This document shows positions 44,219 through 52,412 of a stretch of DNA of 64,000 nt, in pieces. The stretch is from Pullulanibacillus sp. KACC 23026. Lineage in GTDB: Bacteria; Bacillota; Bacilli; Bacillales; Sporolactobacillaceae. The stretch is from the NCBI RefSeq assembly GCF_029094525.1, contig NZ_CP119107.1:248001-312000 (forward strand), given 5' to 3'. The stretch's first letter is position 1. Each line of letters starts with the position of its first letter. The notes beneath the pieces were generated by a model. That model made no database searches. It saw only the letters and a list, made by a program, of their open reading frames with translations, and had not been told where the DNA came from. A program made the position numbers and the translations under genes.

Positions 44219-44971
44219 ATGTTAACCCCTGAACGTCATCGGGTCATCCTTGATTTAATAAATAACCAGCGTGTTGCAACGGTACAAGAATTAGCGGAAG
44301 CTACCTCAAGCTCAGAATCCACCATACGGCGTGATTTGCTGCAACTTGAAAGTGAAGGCAAGCTGACACGATTTCATGGTGGAGCGGAGAGTGTCAACAT
44401 GCGATCAGAGGAGACCGCATTCATTGAAAAGGTGAACCAGAATCAATCGGAAAAAGCCGCAATTGGTCAATATGCTGCCAAATTGGTTCAACCTGGAGAC
44501 TGTATCTATTTGGATGCTGGGACGACCACCGCGCAAATGATTCCTCACTTGAATTTAAATACTATAGTGGTGACAAACGGCTTGTCCGTCGTGGAAAGCT
44601 GTCTAATAAGAGGATTAAAAACGTATTTGGTCGGCGGTGAAATAAAAGAAAAAACAAGAGCTGTCATTGGCAGCGGAGCCGTTCTAAGTCTCCATGCCTA
44701 TCGATTCGATAAATGTTTTCTAGGAATGAATGGGGTTGACCATCTTCATGGGTTTACAACTCCAGACCCAGAAGAAGCGAGTGTGAAGCAAATGGCTTTG
44801 AAGCTCGCAACAGAGTCATATGTCTTAGCTGATGCATCGAAATGGGGAAAGGTTTCCTTTTCATTTGTAAGCGATCTCGAATCAAGCACTCTGATTACAA
44901 ATGCAGTCTCTGATATGGAGAGACTCAGAGCCATTCAGGCAAAAACACATGTAGAAGTGGTGACACAATGA
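44219..44971 (+). CDS. fruR: Fructose operon repressor, DeoR family
   Basis: 250 residues. The N-terminal DeoR helix-turn-helix (RHRVILDLINNQRVATVQELAEATSS in part, then STIRRDLLQLE) is followed by a DeoR effector domain with IYLDAGTTTAQM, VTNGLSVV, LVGGEIKE and VLADASKWGK. Its role in sensing fructose-1-phosphate is inferred from its position. ATG preceded by GAGGAGGTG. Overlaps fruK by four bases, so they are translationally coupled. Confidence 0.92.
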   Translation: MLTPERHRVILDLINNQRVATVQELAEATSSSESTIRRDLLQLESEGKLTRFHGGAESVNMRSEETAFIEKVNQNQSEKAAIGQYAAKLVQPGDCIYLDAGTTTAQMIPHLNLNTIVVTNGLSVVESCLIRGLKTYLVGGEIKEKTRAVIGSGAVLSLHAYRFDKCFLGMNGVDHLHGFTTPDPEEASVKQMALKLATESYVLADASKWGKVSFSFVSDLESSTLITNAVSDMERLRAIQAKTHVEVVTQ

Positions 44972-45879
44972 TCTATACCGTAACATTGAACCCATCTGTT
45001 GATTACTTTGTCCAACTATCGGACCTTAAGCTCGGTGAAGTGAATCGAGTGGTACAAGAGAAGAAGATGCCTGGCGGAAAAGGGATAAATGTGTCTCGAG
45101 TCTTACGGAGACTTCAAATAAGCAGTCAAGTTTTAGGATTTATCGGAGGCTTTACAGGTGATTACATTAAGAAGCGTCTAATGGATGAGGGAATTCCGTC
45201 TTATTTCATAGAAGTCCAAGGAGAAACTCGAATTAATGTAAAGGTTAAAGCCCAGCAGGAAACAGAGATCAACGGTGAGGGGCCACAAATCAACCCGAAT
45301 CATATGGACGCTTTGCTGAAGCGATTGGCTCTGCTTGAAGAAGGGGATTGCCTTGTTCTTTCAGGATCAGTTCCAAAAACGATTCCAAACGGCATCTATG
45401 AAAAAATGATTAAGCAGGCGGGGGAGAATGGGGCGAAGACTTTGGTTGATACAACAGGGACTTCGCTAAAAGAAACACTTGCCCATCACCCTTTTTTGGT
45501 TAAACCCAATCATCATGAGCTTAATGATTATTATCAAGAAACGGCTCAAAGCGTGAAGGAACTAGTGGAATTAGCTAAGCGCCTTTTGAATGAGGGGCCT
45601 GAGAATGTCTTGGTTTCAATGGGAGGAGAGGGAGCGCTTCTAGTCAATGAAAGCGGTGCTTATTTAGCCCATGCGCCCGCTGGTGACGTTCAGAACTCGG
45701 TTGGCGCCGGTGACTCACTTGTAGCAGGCTTTTTGGGCGCTTATTCAAAGCATGGGGACCTTCTCGAGGCCTTTCAATATGGTGTCGCAGCTGGAAGTGC
45801 TACGGCCTTTTCTATGGATTTATGCACGCAGGAGAAAGTGGAATCACTTTATAAAAAAATCGAGATCCAGGCATTGTAA
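44968..45879 (+). CDS. fruK: 1-phosphofructokinase
   Basis: Phosphorylates fructose 1-phosphate to fructose 1,6-bisphosphate. 303 residues of the PfkB ribokinase-like family: TLNPSVDYFV at the start, KMPGGKGINVSRVL, LSGSVPK, and the C-terminal NSVGAGDSLVAGFLGA with catalytic Asp. The N-terminal TVTLNPSVD is typical for FruK and LacC; the fructose PTS gene next door decides for FruK. Second gene of the fru operon. Confidence 0.95.
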   Translation: MIYTVTLNPSVDYFVQLSDLKLGEVNRVVQEKKMPGGKGINVSRVLRRLQISSQVLGFIGGFTGDYIKKRLMDEGIPSYFIEVQGETRINVKVKAQQETEINGEGPQINPNHMDALLKRLALLEEGDCLVLSGSVPKTIPNGIYEKMIKQAGENGAKTLVDTTGTSLKETLAHHPFLVKPNHHELNDYYQETAQSVKELVELAKRLLNEGPENVLVSMGGEGALLVNESGAYLAHAPAGDVQNSVGAGDSLVAGFLGAYSKHGDLLEAFQYGVAAGSATAFSMDLCTQEKVESLYKKIEIQAL

Positions 45880-45899
45880 GATCGAAGAGGAGATGACCT

Positions 45900-47786
45900 A
45901 TGAAAATTACCGATTTATTATCTATTGATACCATTCAATTAGATTTGGCTGCAAGTGATAAGTCAGGTGTCCTTGATGAACTGGTTGAAAAGCTTGACCG
46001 GGCAGGCAAGTTAACGAATAGACTTGATTTTAGAAGAGCAATTGATGCTAGAGAGGCTGAAACGACAACTGGGATCGGTGAAGGAATTGCGATTCCACAT
46101 GCCAAAACGGCAGCAGTCAAAACACCTGCAATTGCCTTTGGTCGCTCAAAGTTAGGCGTTGATTACGAATCCCTTGATGGGGCACCGGCTCATCTTTTCT
46201 TTATGATTGCAGCAAGTGCTGGGGCGACGGATGAGCATCTAGAAACCTTGTCTAAACTCTCAACTTATTTAATTCATGCAGACTTCCGGGAACAGCTCTT
46301 ACAAGCCAAAACCCCATCTGAAGTCGTGCGTCTATTTGAAGAAAAAGAGCGATCAGAGAGCGAAGAAGCGGAGGAATTCCCTGTTAATAAAGGTGCTAAG
46401 AAGTTAGTCGGTGTGACGGGCTGCCCAACCGGGATTGCTCACACTTATATGGCAGCGGATTCATTGAAAATGAAGGCCAAAGAGCTTGGCTATGAAATTA
46501 AGGTGCAAACAAATGGATCAACAGGTGTAAAAAATCAATTAACAGAAGACGATATCCGTGAGGCCGTTGGTGTCATCGTGGCAGCAGACACTAAAGTAGA
46601 CATGGAGCCATTTGTTGGGAAACGAGTTGTCCAAGCACCTGTTACTGCAGGGATTCGAAATCCTGAAGGTTTAATCAATCAAGTGGTTAACGGAGAAGCA
46701 CCGATTTATAGCGGTAATTCAAGTAAGGGCTACCAAGACAACATTTCAGATGCCAAGGCGGAACGCAAAGCAGGGCAAAATAGCTTTTACCGTCATTTAA
46801 TGAATGGGGTTTCGTTCATGCTCCCATTTGTTGTAGGCGGGGGGATCTTGATTGCCCTCTCATTCTTTTGGGGGATTCATGCAACCGATCCAAAGTCGCC
46901 TCATTACAACTGGCTTTCAGCGACTCTAAATGACATTGGCGCGACACATGCTTTTGCGCTTATGGTTCCCATTCTTGCAGGCTACATCTCTTTTAGTATT
47001 GCCGATCGCCCTGGATTAGCACCAGGGGTAGTAGGCGGCTACATGGCTGCAACAAGCGGTGCAGGCTTCTTAGGAGGCTTAATTGCAGGCTTTTTGGCAG
47101 GTTATGCCGTACAACTTTTGAAGAAAGTATTCGGTTCTCTCCCACAAGCTTTAGAAGGCCTAAAGCCGGTTTTGATTTTTCCAGTATTAGGTATTGCGAT
47201 TACGGGGATAATTATGGAACTGGTCGATGTACCGGTCCATGGGTTAATGACTGTGATTACTCATTGGCTAAACCATCTTGGTACAACTAATCTTGCCTTG
47301 CTTGGTATGATATTGGGCGGCATGATGGCGATCGATATGGGTGGGCCTTTCAATAAAGCAGCTTATACATTTGGTCTTGCTGCATTAAGCGCGGGCAACT
47401 ATTTTCCTCAGGCAGCCACAATGGCAGGAGGAATGGTCCCGCCACTCGGGATGGCCATTGCGACAACTCTTTTTGCACGTAAGTTTTCAGAATCAGAGCT
47501 CAATGCAGGTCGCACAGCTTATGTTTTGGGGGCGTCTTTTATTACAGAAGGGGCGATTCCTTTTGCCGCTGCAGACCCAATTCGTGTTATAATTTCTAGT
47601 ATAATTGGTTCGGCCACTACCGGTGCCCTTGTCTCGGGATTCAAAATTGGGCTTCGCGCCCCTCATGGCGGAGTATTTGTTATTCCGTTTGTTAATGGCA
47701 GCTCTTTGCTTTATTTGCTCTTTATTATTATTGGGGCTATTATTACAGGGGTTATTTATGGAGTTTGGAAGAAACCAATTATATAA
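45900..47786 (+). CDS. fruA: Fructose PTS enzyme IIABC
   Basis: Imports fructose and phosphorylates it at C1. 628 residues: EIIA (1-150, phosphorylated His67 in GIAIPHAKT), EIIB (about 165-265, Cys175 in GVTGCPTGIAHTYMAA), and a membrane EIIC (about 295-625) with GGGILIALSF, LAPGVVGGYMA, DMGGPFNKAAYTFG and ITEGAIPFAAADP. AGAGGAG precedes the ATG, 20 bases after fruK. Confidence 0.96.
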   Translation: MKITDLLSIDTIQLDLAASDKSGVLDELVEKLDRAGKLTNRLDFRRAIDAREAETTTGIGEGIAIPHAKTAAVKTPAIAFGRSKLGVDYESLDGAPAHLFFMIAASAGATDEHLETLSKLSTYLIHADFREQLLQAKTPSEVVRLFEEKERSESEEAEEFPVNKGAKKLVGVTGCPTGIAHTYMAADSLKMKAKELGYEIKVQTNGSTGVKNQLTEDDIREAVGVIVAADTKVDMEPFVGKRVVQAPVTAGIRNPEGLINQVVNGEAPIYSGNSSKGYQDNISDAKAERKAGQNSFYRHLMNGVSFMLPFVVGGGILIALSFFWGIHATDPKSPHYNWLSATLNDIGATHAFALMVPILAGYISFSIADRPGLAPGVVGGYMAATSGAGFLGGLIAGFLAGYAVQLLKKVFGSLPQALEGLKPVLIFPVLGIAITGIIMELVDVPVHGLMTVITHWLNHLGTTNLALLGMILGGMMAIDMGGPFNKAAYTFGLAALSAGNYFPQAATMAGGMVPPLGMAIATTLFARKFSESELNAGRTAYVLGASFITEGAIPFAAADPIRVIISSIIGSATTGALVSGFKIGLRAPHGGVFVIPFVNGSSLLYLLFIIIGAIITGVIYGVWKKPII

Positions 47787-47814
47787 TTGGTGAAAACACA
47801 TTAGGAGGATTTCT

Positions 47815-48084
47815 ATGGCAGTAGAAAAAACATTTACAGTAATTAGTGATTCTGGTATTCATGCACGACCAGCAACAACGCTTGTTCAACGAGCAAGCCA
47901 ATTTTCATCTGAAATTAACATCGTATCAGGTGACAAAACAGCTAATTTGAAATCTATTATGGGTGTCATGGCAATGGGAATTGGTAAGGGAGCTCAAATT
48001 ACGATCTCTGCAGAAGGCTCAGACGAAGCAGATGCTCTGCAAGGGGTAGAAGAAGTGTTAAAAGCAGAAGGGTTAGCTGAATAA
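47815..48084 (+). CDS. ptsH: Phosphocarrier protein HPr
   Basis: The general PTS phosphocarrier, 89 residues. The active His16 lies in SGIHARPAT and the regulatory Ser47 in [13 protein letters not shown], both intact, so it can serve phosphotransfer and CcpA-linked catabolite repression. It sits 28 bases behind fruA with its own TTAGGAGG and is not beside ptsI as in B. subtilis. It may be the main HPr, read from this operon, or a second copy. Confidence 0.93.
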   Translation: MAVEKTFTVISDSGIHARPATTLVQRASQFSSEINIVSGDKTANLKSIMGVMAMGIGKGAQITISAEGSDEADALQGVEEVLKAEGLAE

Positions 48085-48101
48085 GTCTGCCTAGATAAAA
48101 G

Positions 48102-48134
48102 CAGGGGGCTCACTTAAAAAGTGGGCGCCTTTTT
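48102..48134 (+). terminator. Terminator of the fru operon
   Basis: GGGGGCTCACTT / AGTGGGCGCCTT (mismatches in the middle), then a T run, shortly after ptsH. Confidence 0.65.
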
Positions 48135-48171
48135 CTTTTCTCTGGAGACAGATCTTGCTGAAATATACAAT

Positions 48172-48206
48172 AAAAAGCTCTCAAGGAAAATCCTTGAGAG
48201 CTTTTT
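48172..48206 (+). terminator. Second, perfect terminator-type hairpin
   Basis: AAAAAGCTCTCAAGGA / TCCTTGAGAGCTTTTT, a 16-bp perfect stem with a 3-base loop. It would work in either direction. Confidence 0.85.
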
Positions 48207-48639
48207 GGGGGGCAAGCAGATCAAGATTGGTTGGACATGTATTATGTCGGCTGCACAATTATAGTAACATGATCTCGCAGGGGAAATTTTAATTATGGGA
48301 GCTTTTACATTTTTCTTCGATAATTCTGATTAAATCAAAACATGACCTGAAAACGCTTGATTTGTCATCTGATTTAGCCCTTGCTAGAGTGTCCTGTTAC
48401 CATGAAAATAAGGCCGATTTGGGTGGGGAGTTGAGACCACCTCATTTCAAGGGCGGATAGCGAATCCTCGTTACGACTAAATGTTTTTGCGCTGCAGGAT
48501 TGATTCGTTCCGTGGCACCTGTAAGCGCGCCTGAGAGGCCGTCTTCGCCATTAATCACAAAAATTGAGTTCATTTAAGGAAAGTTGTACCATAAAGTTAT
48601 AGTACTGCAGCAAGTTAAATGATAAGAGGAGGCTTATAA
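48207..48639. other. Gene-free region with an 81-bp-family remnant
   Basis: The 433 bases before the aldo/keto reductase hold no convincing gene. GGCGGATAGCGAATCCTCGTTAC... at 48452-48474 is, on the other strand, the GTAACGAG..TCGCTATCCGCC segment of the 81-bp repeat. A partial cre-like TGAAAACGCT occurs near 48349. Confidence 0.5.
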
Positions 48640-49467
48640 ATGGTTCACTCATTGCACGATACGGTGACATTAAATAATGGAGTCAAAATGCCTTGGTTTG
48701 GTCTTGGCGTCTATAAAGCTCAGGATGGGAAGGAAGTTCAACAAGCCGTCGAAACAGCACTTGAAGTGGGCTATCGTTCCATCGATACCGCCTCTTTTTA
48801 CCAAAATGAAGAGGGTGTTGGGCAGTCGATTAAGGCATCGGGACTACCTCGTGAGTCTTTATTTGTCACAACAAAAGTTTGGAATGATCAGCAAGGTTAT
48901 GAGGAAACTTTAAAGGCCTTTGAAGAGAGCCGAAAGAAATTAGGGCTGGACTATGTCGATCTCTATCTTGTTCATTGGCCAATTAAGGGTAAATACATAG
49001 AGACCTATCGTGCTCTCGAAAAACTTTATCAAGAGGGATGGGTGCGGGCAATTGGCGTCAGTAATTTTAAGGAGCATCATCTTGATGATCTGTTGAGCCA
49101 CACCTCTATCGTTCCAGCGGTCAACCAGATCGAACTTCATCCTCGTTTGACACAAGAAGAAGTGCGCGCCTATTGCAAGGAAAAGGGAATTCAAGTCGAG
49201 GCATGGAGTCCATTAATGCGAGCACGCCTTTTTGAAGAACCGACGCTTAATCAATTGGCCAAAAAATATGGCAAGACACCTGCACAAATCATTCTTAGAT
49301 GGGATTTGGACCGAGGGATTATTACGATTCCTAAGTCAGTAACACCTTCAAGAATTAAAGAAAACGCGGATGTCTTTGATTTTAGGTTAACCGAGGACGA
49401 GTTAAAGTTAATTGATGCTTTAAATCAAAATGAACGCACAGGGATGGACCCTGATAAAATGAGCTGA
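48640..49467 (+). CDS. Aldo/keto reductase, YtbE/YvgN-like
   Basis: An NADPH-dependent carbonyl reductase of 275 residues. Landmarks: NNGVKMPWFGLGVYK, YRSIDTASFYQNEEGVG (catalytic Asp and Tyr), TTKVWNDQQGYE (Lys), YLVHWPIKGKY (His), and the NADP site LDRGIITIPKSVTPSRIKEN. It belongs to the 2,5-diketo-gluconate/glyoxal reductase-like group, whose Bacillus members detoxify aldehydes such as methylglyoxal. AGAGGAGG lies upstream. An SDR gene follows after 25 bases. Confidence 0.9.
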   Translation: MVHSLHDTVTLNNGVKMPWFGLGVYKAQDGKEVQQAVETALEVGYRSIDTASFYQNEEGVGQSIKASGLPRESLFVTTKVWNDQQGYEETLKAFEESRKKLGLDYVDLYLVHWPIKGKYIETYRALEKLYQEGWVRAIGVSNFKEHHLDDLLSHTSIVPAVNQIELHPRLTQEEVRAYCKEKGIQVEAWSPLMRARLFEEPTLNQLAKKYGKTPAQIILRWDLDRGIITIPKSVTPSRIKENADVFDFRLTEDELKLIDALNQNERTGMDPDKMS

Positions 49468-49492
49468 GTTTCTATTAAATGAGGTGGACAGC

Positions 49493-50233
49493 ATGTCACA
49501 GAAACGAGTGGTAGTTATAACCGGGGCAGCCAATGGGATTGGAAAAGGGGTTGCCAAGGTGTTTGCTGAAAACAACGATCGAGTCGTTATTGCTGATGTT
49601 GTGGATGGAAGCATCCTTCAACAGGAAATCGAGCAGGCAGGGCAAGAAGCGATTTTTATCCAGACGGATGTCCGTGATCCAAAATCCATTGGAAGACTGT
49701 TTCAGCAAGTGGAGGAGCTATGGGGTCGAGTCGATGTCCTCATTAACAATGCCGGCGTATCCAGATTTGCGCCCTTTGAGCAACTGACTGTTGAAGTGTG
49801 GGAGGATGTGATCCAGACCAATCTAAGAGGGGCCATGCTCTGTGCCCAGGCGGCGTCCAAGCTCATGAAGAAAAAGGGAATTCATGGATCGATTGTAAAC
49901 ATGGCCTCTACTCGTGCCATCATGTCCGAGCCTAATTCAGAAGCTTATGCGGCAACAAAGGGAGGCCTGGTCGCCTTGACCCACGCATTAGCTGCGACTC
50001 TGAGCGAAGCGCGAATCACGGTGAATGCCATTAGTCCAGGATGGATTGAAACGAGACATTATGACACCTTGCGTCCCATTGACCATGAGCAGCACCTGTC
50101 AAAGCGGGTAGGGACTCCTGAGGATATAGCGCGGGCTTGCCTTTATTTAACGGATCCGCAAAATAATTTTGTAACGGGTATCAATCATGTGGTTGACGGT
50201 GGCATGACCCGGAAAATGATATACGAAGAATAA
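49493..50233 (+). CDS. Short-chain dehydrogenase/reductase
   Basis: A classical SDR oxidoreductase of 246 residues. TGAANGIGKG binds NAD(P); NNAGVSRF, the catalytic Ser in VNMASTRAIM and YAATKGGL (Tyr-x3-Lys) form the active site; the C-terminal FVTGINHVVDGGMTRKM is typical. An acidic residue after the second strand (VVIADV) suggests NAD rather than NADP. GTG 49484 is part of the ribosome-binding stretch GAGGTGG; ATG 49493 is chosen. Probably cotranscribed with the aldo/keto reductase. Confidence 0.9.
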   Translation: MSQKRVVVITGAANGIGKGVAKVFAENNDRVVIADVVDGSILQQEIEQAGQEAIFIQTDVRDPKSIGRLFQQVEELWGRVDVLINNAGVSRFAPFEQLTVEVWEDVIQTNLRGAMLCAQAASKLMKKKGIHGSIVNMASTRAIMSEPNSEAYAATKGGLVALTHALAATLSEARITVNAISPGWIETRHYDTLRPIDHEQHLSKRVGTPEDIARACLYLTDPQNNFVTGINHVVDGGMTRKMIYEE

Positions 50234-50371
50234 ATGTTAGGATCGTTTTAGCTTAAGATTCCTCATTCAAAGGTGCAGCCACTTGATGAGGGTCTGTCCT
50301 CAAAAACACATAAAAACATTAAAGGGCGTTCATCCTATTCAAAGAGTCAATTTTTGTTAGGAGGATGGTCT

Positions 50372-50527
50372 ATGAAAAAACATGAGGATGAACCAACCCT
50401 TGCTCCGGGAATTGATACAGAAGATGAGCTGAACGATGAAGCTACAGAAGAAGAAATCGAGGAAGGCGACACAACGACGGTAACACGGCTTGTCCTTGAT
50501 GAAAATGATCCAAGCGGTGAGGATTAA
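50372..50527 (+). CDS. Small very acidic protein of unknown function
   Basis: 51 residues with about 20 Asp/Glu, ending RLVLDENDPSGED. The frame is open from 50273, but TAGGAGGA lies 6 bases before the ATG at 50372, and the preceding stretch has no ribosome-binding site. It has its own terminator. No family recognised; presumably a disordered cytosolic protein. Confidence 0.55.
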   Translation: MKKHEDEPTLAPGIDTEDELNDEATEEEIEEGDTTTVTRLVLDENDPSGED

Positions 50528-50538
50528 AGGGGGTTCAA

Positions 50539-50582
50539 AATAGGCTGTCCTTTGGGAGTGGCTTTCCAAAGGGCAGCCTATT
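50539..50582. terminator. Bidirectional terminator
   Basis: AATAGGCTGTCCTTTGG / CCAAAGGGCAGCCTATT, a long stem with one or two mismatches, between the acidic-protein gene and the convergent Hsp20 gene. Confidence 0.85.
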
Positions 50583-50621
50583 TATTTAAGAACTTTTGGG
50601 AGAATAGTTAGCAGCCGCTTG

Positions 50622-51128
50622 TTATTCATCATCGATATCAATCGTGTTCTGGGTCTTCGGATATTTAGGACCGCGAATTTCTAAGATACCATCTCGAAAA
50701 CGGGCTTTCGTTTTTGAACGGTAGACTCGATAAGGTAATGGAATCGTTCGCTCTGCCTGTTGAAGACGCCTTTCACGTCGATAGTAATTGCTTGCTGATT
50801 GATCAATAAAGCGTTCATCGTTTATAACCGCAAGACGAATGCGATCGCCCAGTGTTTCGATATGGATTTGACTCTTCTTAACGCCAGGCAGCTCAGCTTT
50901 AACTACCCATTCGTCTTTGGTTTCGTAAAGGTCAACAGGAAAGCTCCTGCCCGTGTTAAAGGGGTGGTTTTGAAAGAAAGCGTCAATGGAGTCCAGAACG
51001 CCTCGATATTCTTCATTAATAAAAAATTCATCAATACGGCCTAAAATACCGCCAGAGAAAGGATTCATTGGCGGACCAGGCTGAGGTTGTCTTGGAACAG
51101 GTCGATTATTCTCTTCTCGTTCGGCCAA
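50622..51128 (-). CDS. Hsp20/alpha-crystallin-type small heat shock protein
   Basis: About 168 residues. A flexible Pro/Asn-rich N-terminus is followed by an alpha-crystallin domain from about 65 (FPVDLYETKDEWVVKAELPGVKKSQIHI in part, ending KARFRDGILEIRGPK). The A-x-x-x-n-GVL motif appears as ARFRDGILEI. The TTG at 51128 lies 6 bases after AAAGGAGAG, and upstream ATG codons overlap that site. It resembles the spore/coat-related CotM-type or general Hsp20 proteins; which one is open. Confidence 0.8.
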   Translation of the reverse strand: MAEREENNRPVPRQPQPGPPMNPFSGGILGRIDEFFINEEYRGVLDSIDAFFQNHPFNTGRSFPVDLYETKDEWVVKAELPGVKKSQIHIETLGDRIRLAVINDERFIDQSASNYYRRERRLQQAERTIPLPYRVYRSKTKARFRDGILEIRGPKYPKTQNTIDIDDE

Positions 51129-51247
51129 GAGACTCTCTCCTTTCATACTTTTCCTTTTATAGTTTATGAAAAGGAGAAATATCCGGTTATAGGCAAACAC
51201 CTAAAAAATGCTCAGATATTAAAATGAAAAATTCTTTAAATTCCTAC

Positions 51248-51297
51248 TTGTTTATCGAAGCGCTTTCAATTATAATCTTTTTATGAAAACGATTTCA
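51248..51297 (+). promoter_or_regulatory. Promoter and operators of the LacI-type regulator
   Basis: TTGTTT (51248-51253), 17 bases, TATAAT (51271-51276). GAAGCGCTTTC (51257-51267) is a palindrome inside the spacer. TGAAAACGATTTCA (51284-51297), at the expected transcription start, fits the cre consensus TGWAANCGNTNWCA fully and is also a typical LacI-family operator. Confidence 0.75.
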
Positions 51298-51351
51298 CAA
51301 CATGGCAAAAAGTTCCTTGGGATTAGGGGGTGTAAAAAAAGGAGGAGTTGC

Positions 51352-52341
51352 ATGACGAGAATTCAAGATGTTGCAAAGCTTGCAGGGTTATCACCGGCTA
51401 CTGTTTCAAGGGTAATCAATAACCATCCTTATGTTTCAGAAGAGAAAAGGAAATTGGTCCATGAGGCTATGAAGGAACTAGGGTACGTTCCGAATTCAAT
51501 AGCGAGACAGCTTCGCACCCAAACAAATGATGCTATTGCGGTCCTGATCCCAAGGCTTTCAAACCCTTTTTTCAGCAAACTTGTTGATTCAATGGAGACA
51601 ATTGCGGCAGAAAACGGCTTTAAGCTGATTGTCTGCCAAACGCGGTCACAGAAAAGCAGGGAAATCACCTATTTAAACTGGTTAAAGACACGGCAAATTG
51701 GCGGTGTCATTATGGCCTCGAGTGAAAATGTCTGGGAGGTTATCAAGACCTATTGTGATTTTGGTCCCATTATTTTTTGCAATGAATATCCCCCCTTAAC
51801 AGAGGCGCCCATTATTTACTTAAATCAATTTGAAGGCGGTTACATTGGAACGAGGCATCTCATTGAACGGGGTCATACCAAAATTGCTTTTTGCTATGCA
51901 GGCACTCAATTTACAAATATTAAAGAACGTTACTTAGGATTTAAAAAGGCTCATGAAGAATTTAATCTGCCAATCAATGAGAATTGGATCTTTGATGAAG
52001 CTTATGATACTAAGAGCGGTCAAGAAATTTTCTATAAAATTAAGGCACTAAAACAAAAGCCAACGGCCATATTTACTAGCAGCGATGAAGTGGCACTAGG
52101 GATTATTGCAGAATCAAAAAAAAATGCTGTTAAGATTCCAGAAGAGCTGGCTGTATTAGGTTTTGATGACCAGCCCATTGCTGAGCTAATGGACCCTGGT
52201 ATTTCGACTATCTATCAACCGGTTGAACAAATTGGAAAAGTTTCCATTGAATTAATGTTAGACCTATTAAAAGGGGAACAAAAGCCGGAAACGTGTAAAT
52301 TGGAGCTGCCACTGCATTTGGTGGTAAGAGGGTCAACCTAA
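51352..52341 (+). CDS. LacI-family transcriptional regulator
   Basis: A sugar-responsive repressor of 329 residues. N-terminal helix-turn-helix TRIQDVAKLAGLSPATVSRVINNH with hinge YVPNSIARQLRT, then a periplasmic-binding-like domain (AVLIPRLSNPFFS to the LELPLHLVVRGST end). ATG 51352 follows AAAGGAGGAG; the long upstream frame is not used. Its own promoter has operator-like palindromes, and the same TGAAAACGATTTCA occurs before the next gene, so it probably controls the transporter operon and itself. Confidence 0.92.
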   Translation: MTRIQDVAKLAGLSPATVSRVINNHPYVSEEKRKLVHEAMKELGYVPNSIARQLRTQTNDAIAVLIPRLSNPFFSKLVDSMETIAAENGFKLIVCQTRSQKSREITYLNWLKTRQIGGVIMASSENVWEVIKTYCDFGPIIFCNEYPPLTEAPIIYLNQFEGGYIGTRHLIERGHTKIAFCYAGTQFTNIKERYLGFKKAHEEFNLPINENWIFDEAYDTKSGQEIFYKIKALKQKPTAIFTSSDEVALGIIAESKKNAVKIPEELAVLGFDDQPIAELMDPGISTIYQPVEQIGKVSIELMLDLLKGEQKPETCKLELPLHLVVRGST

Positions 52342-52358
52342 GTAAGTGGTACTAGATG

Positions 52359-52372
52359 TGAAAACGATTTCA
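52359..52372 (+). promoter_or_regulatory. cre/LacI-type operator before the solute-binding gene
   Basis: TGAAAACGATTTCA, identical to the site at 51284-51297, 41 bases before the binding-protein start codon. No strong promoter is visible next to it. Confidence 0.7.
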
Positions 52373-52412
52373 TATCATGATTGGAGAAGTTCATTCCTAA
52401 AGGAGGATTTAA

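Noticed and set aside
45900-47786. Mannose/other PTS specificity for the EIIABC
   Set aside because: Domain order A-B-C, EIIB motif and neighbours fruR and fruK all indicate fructose.
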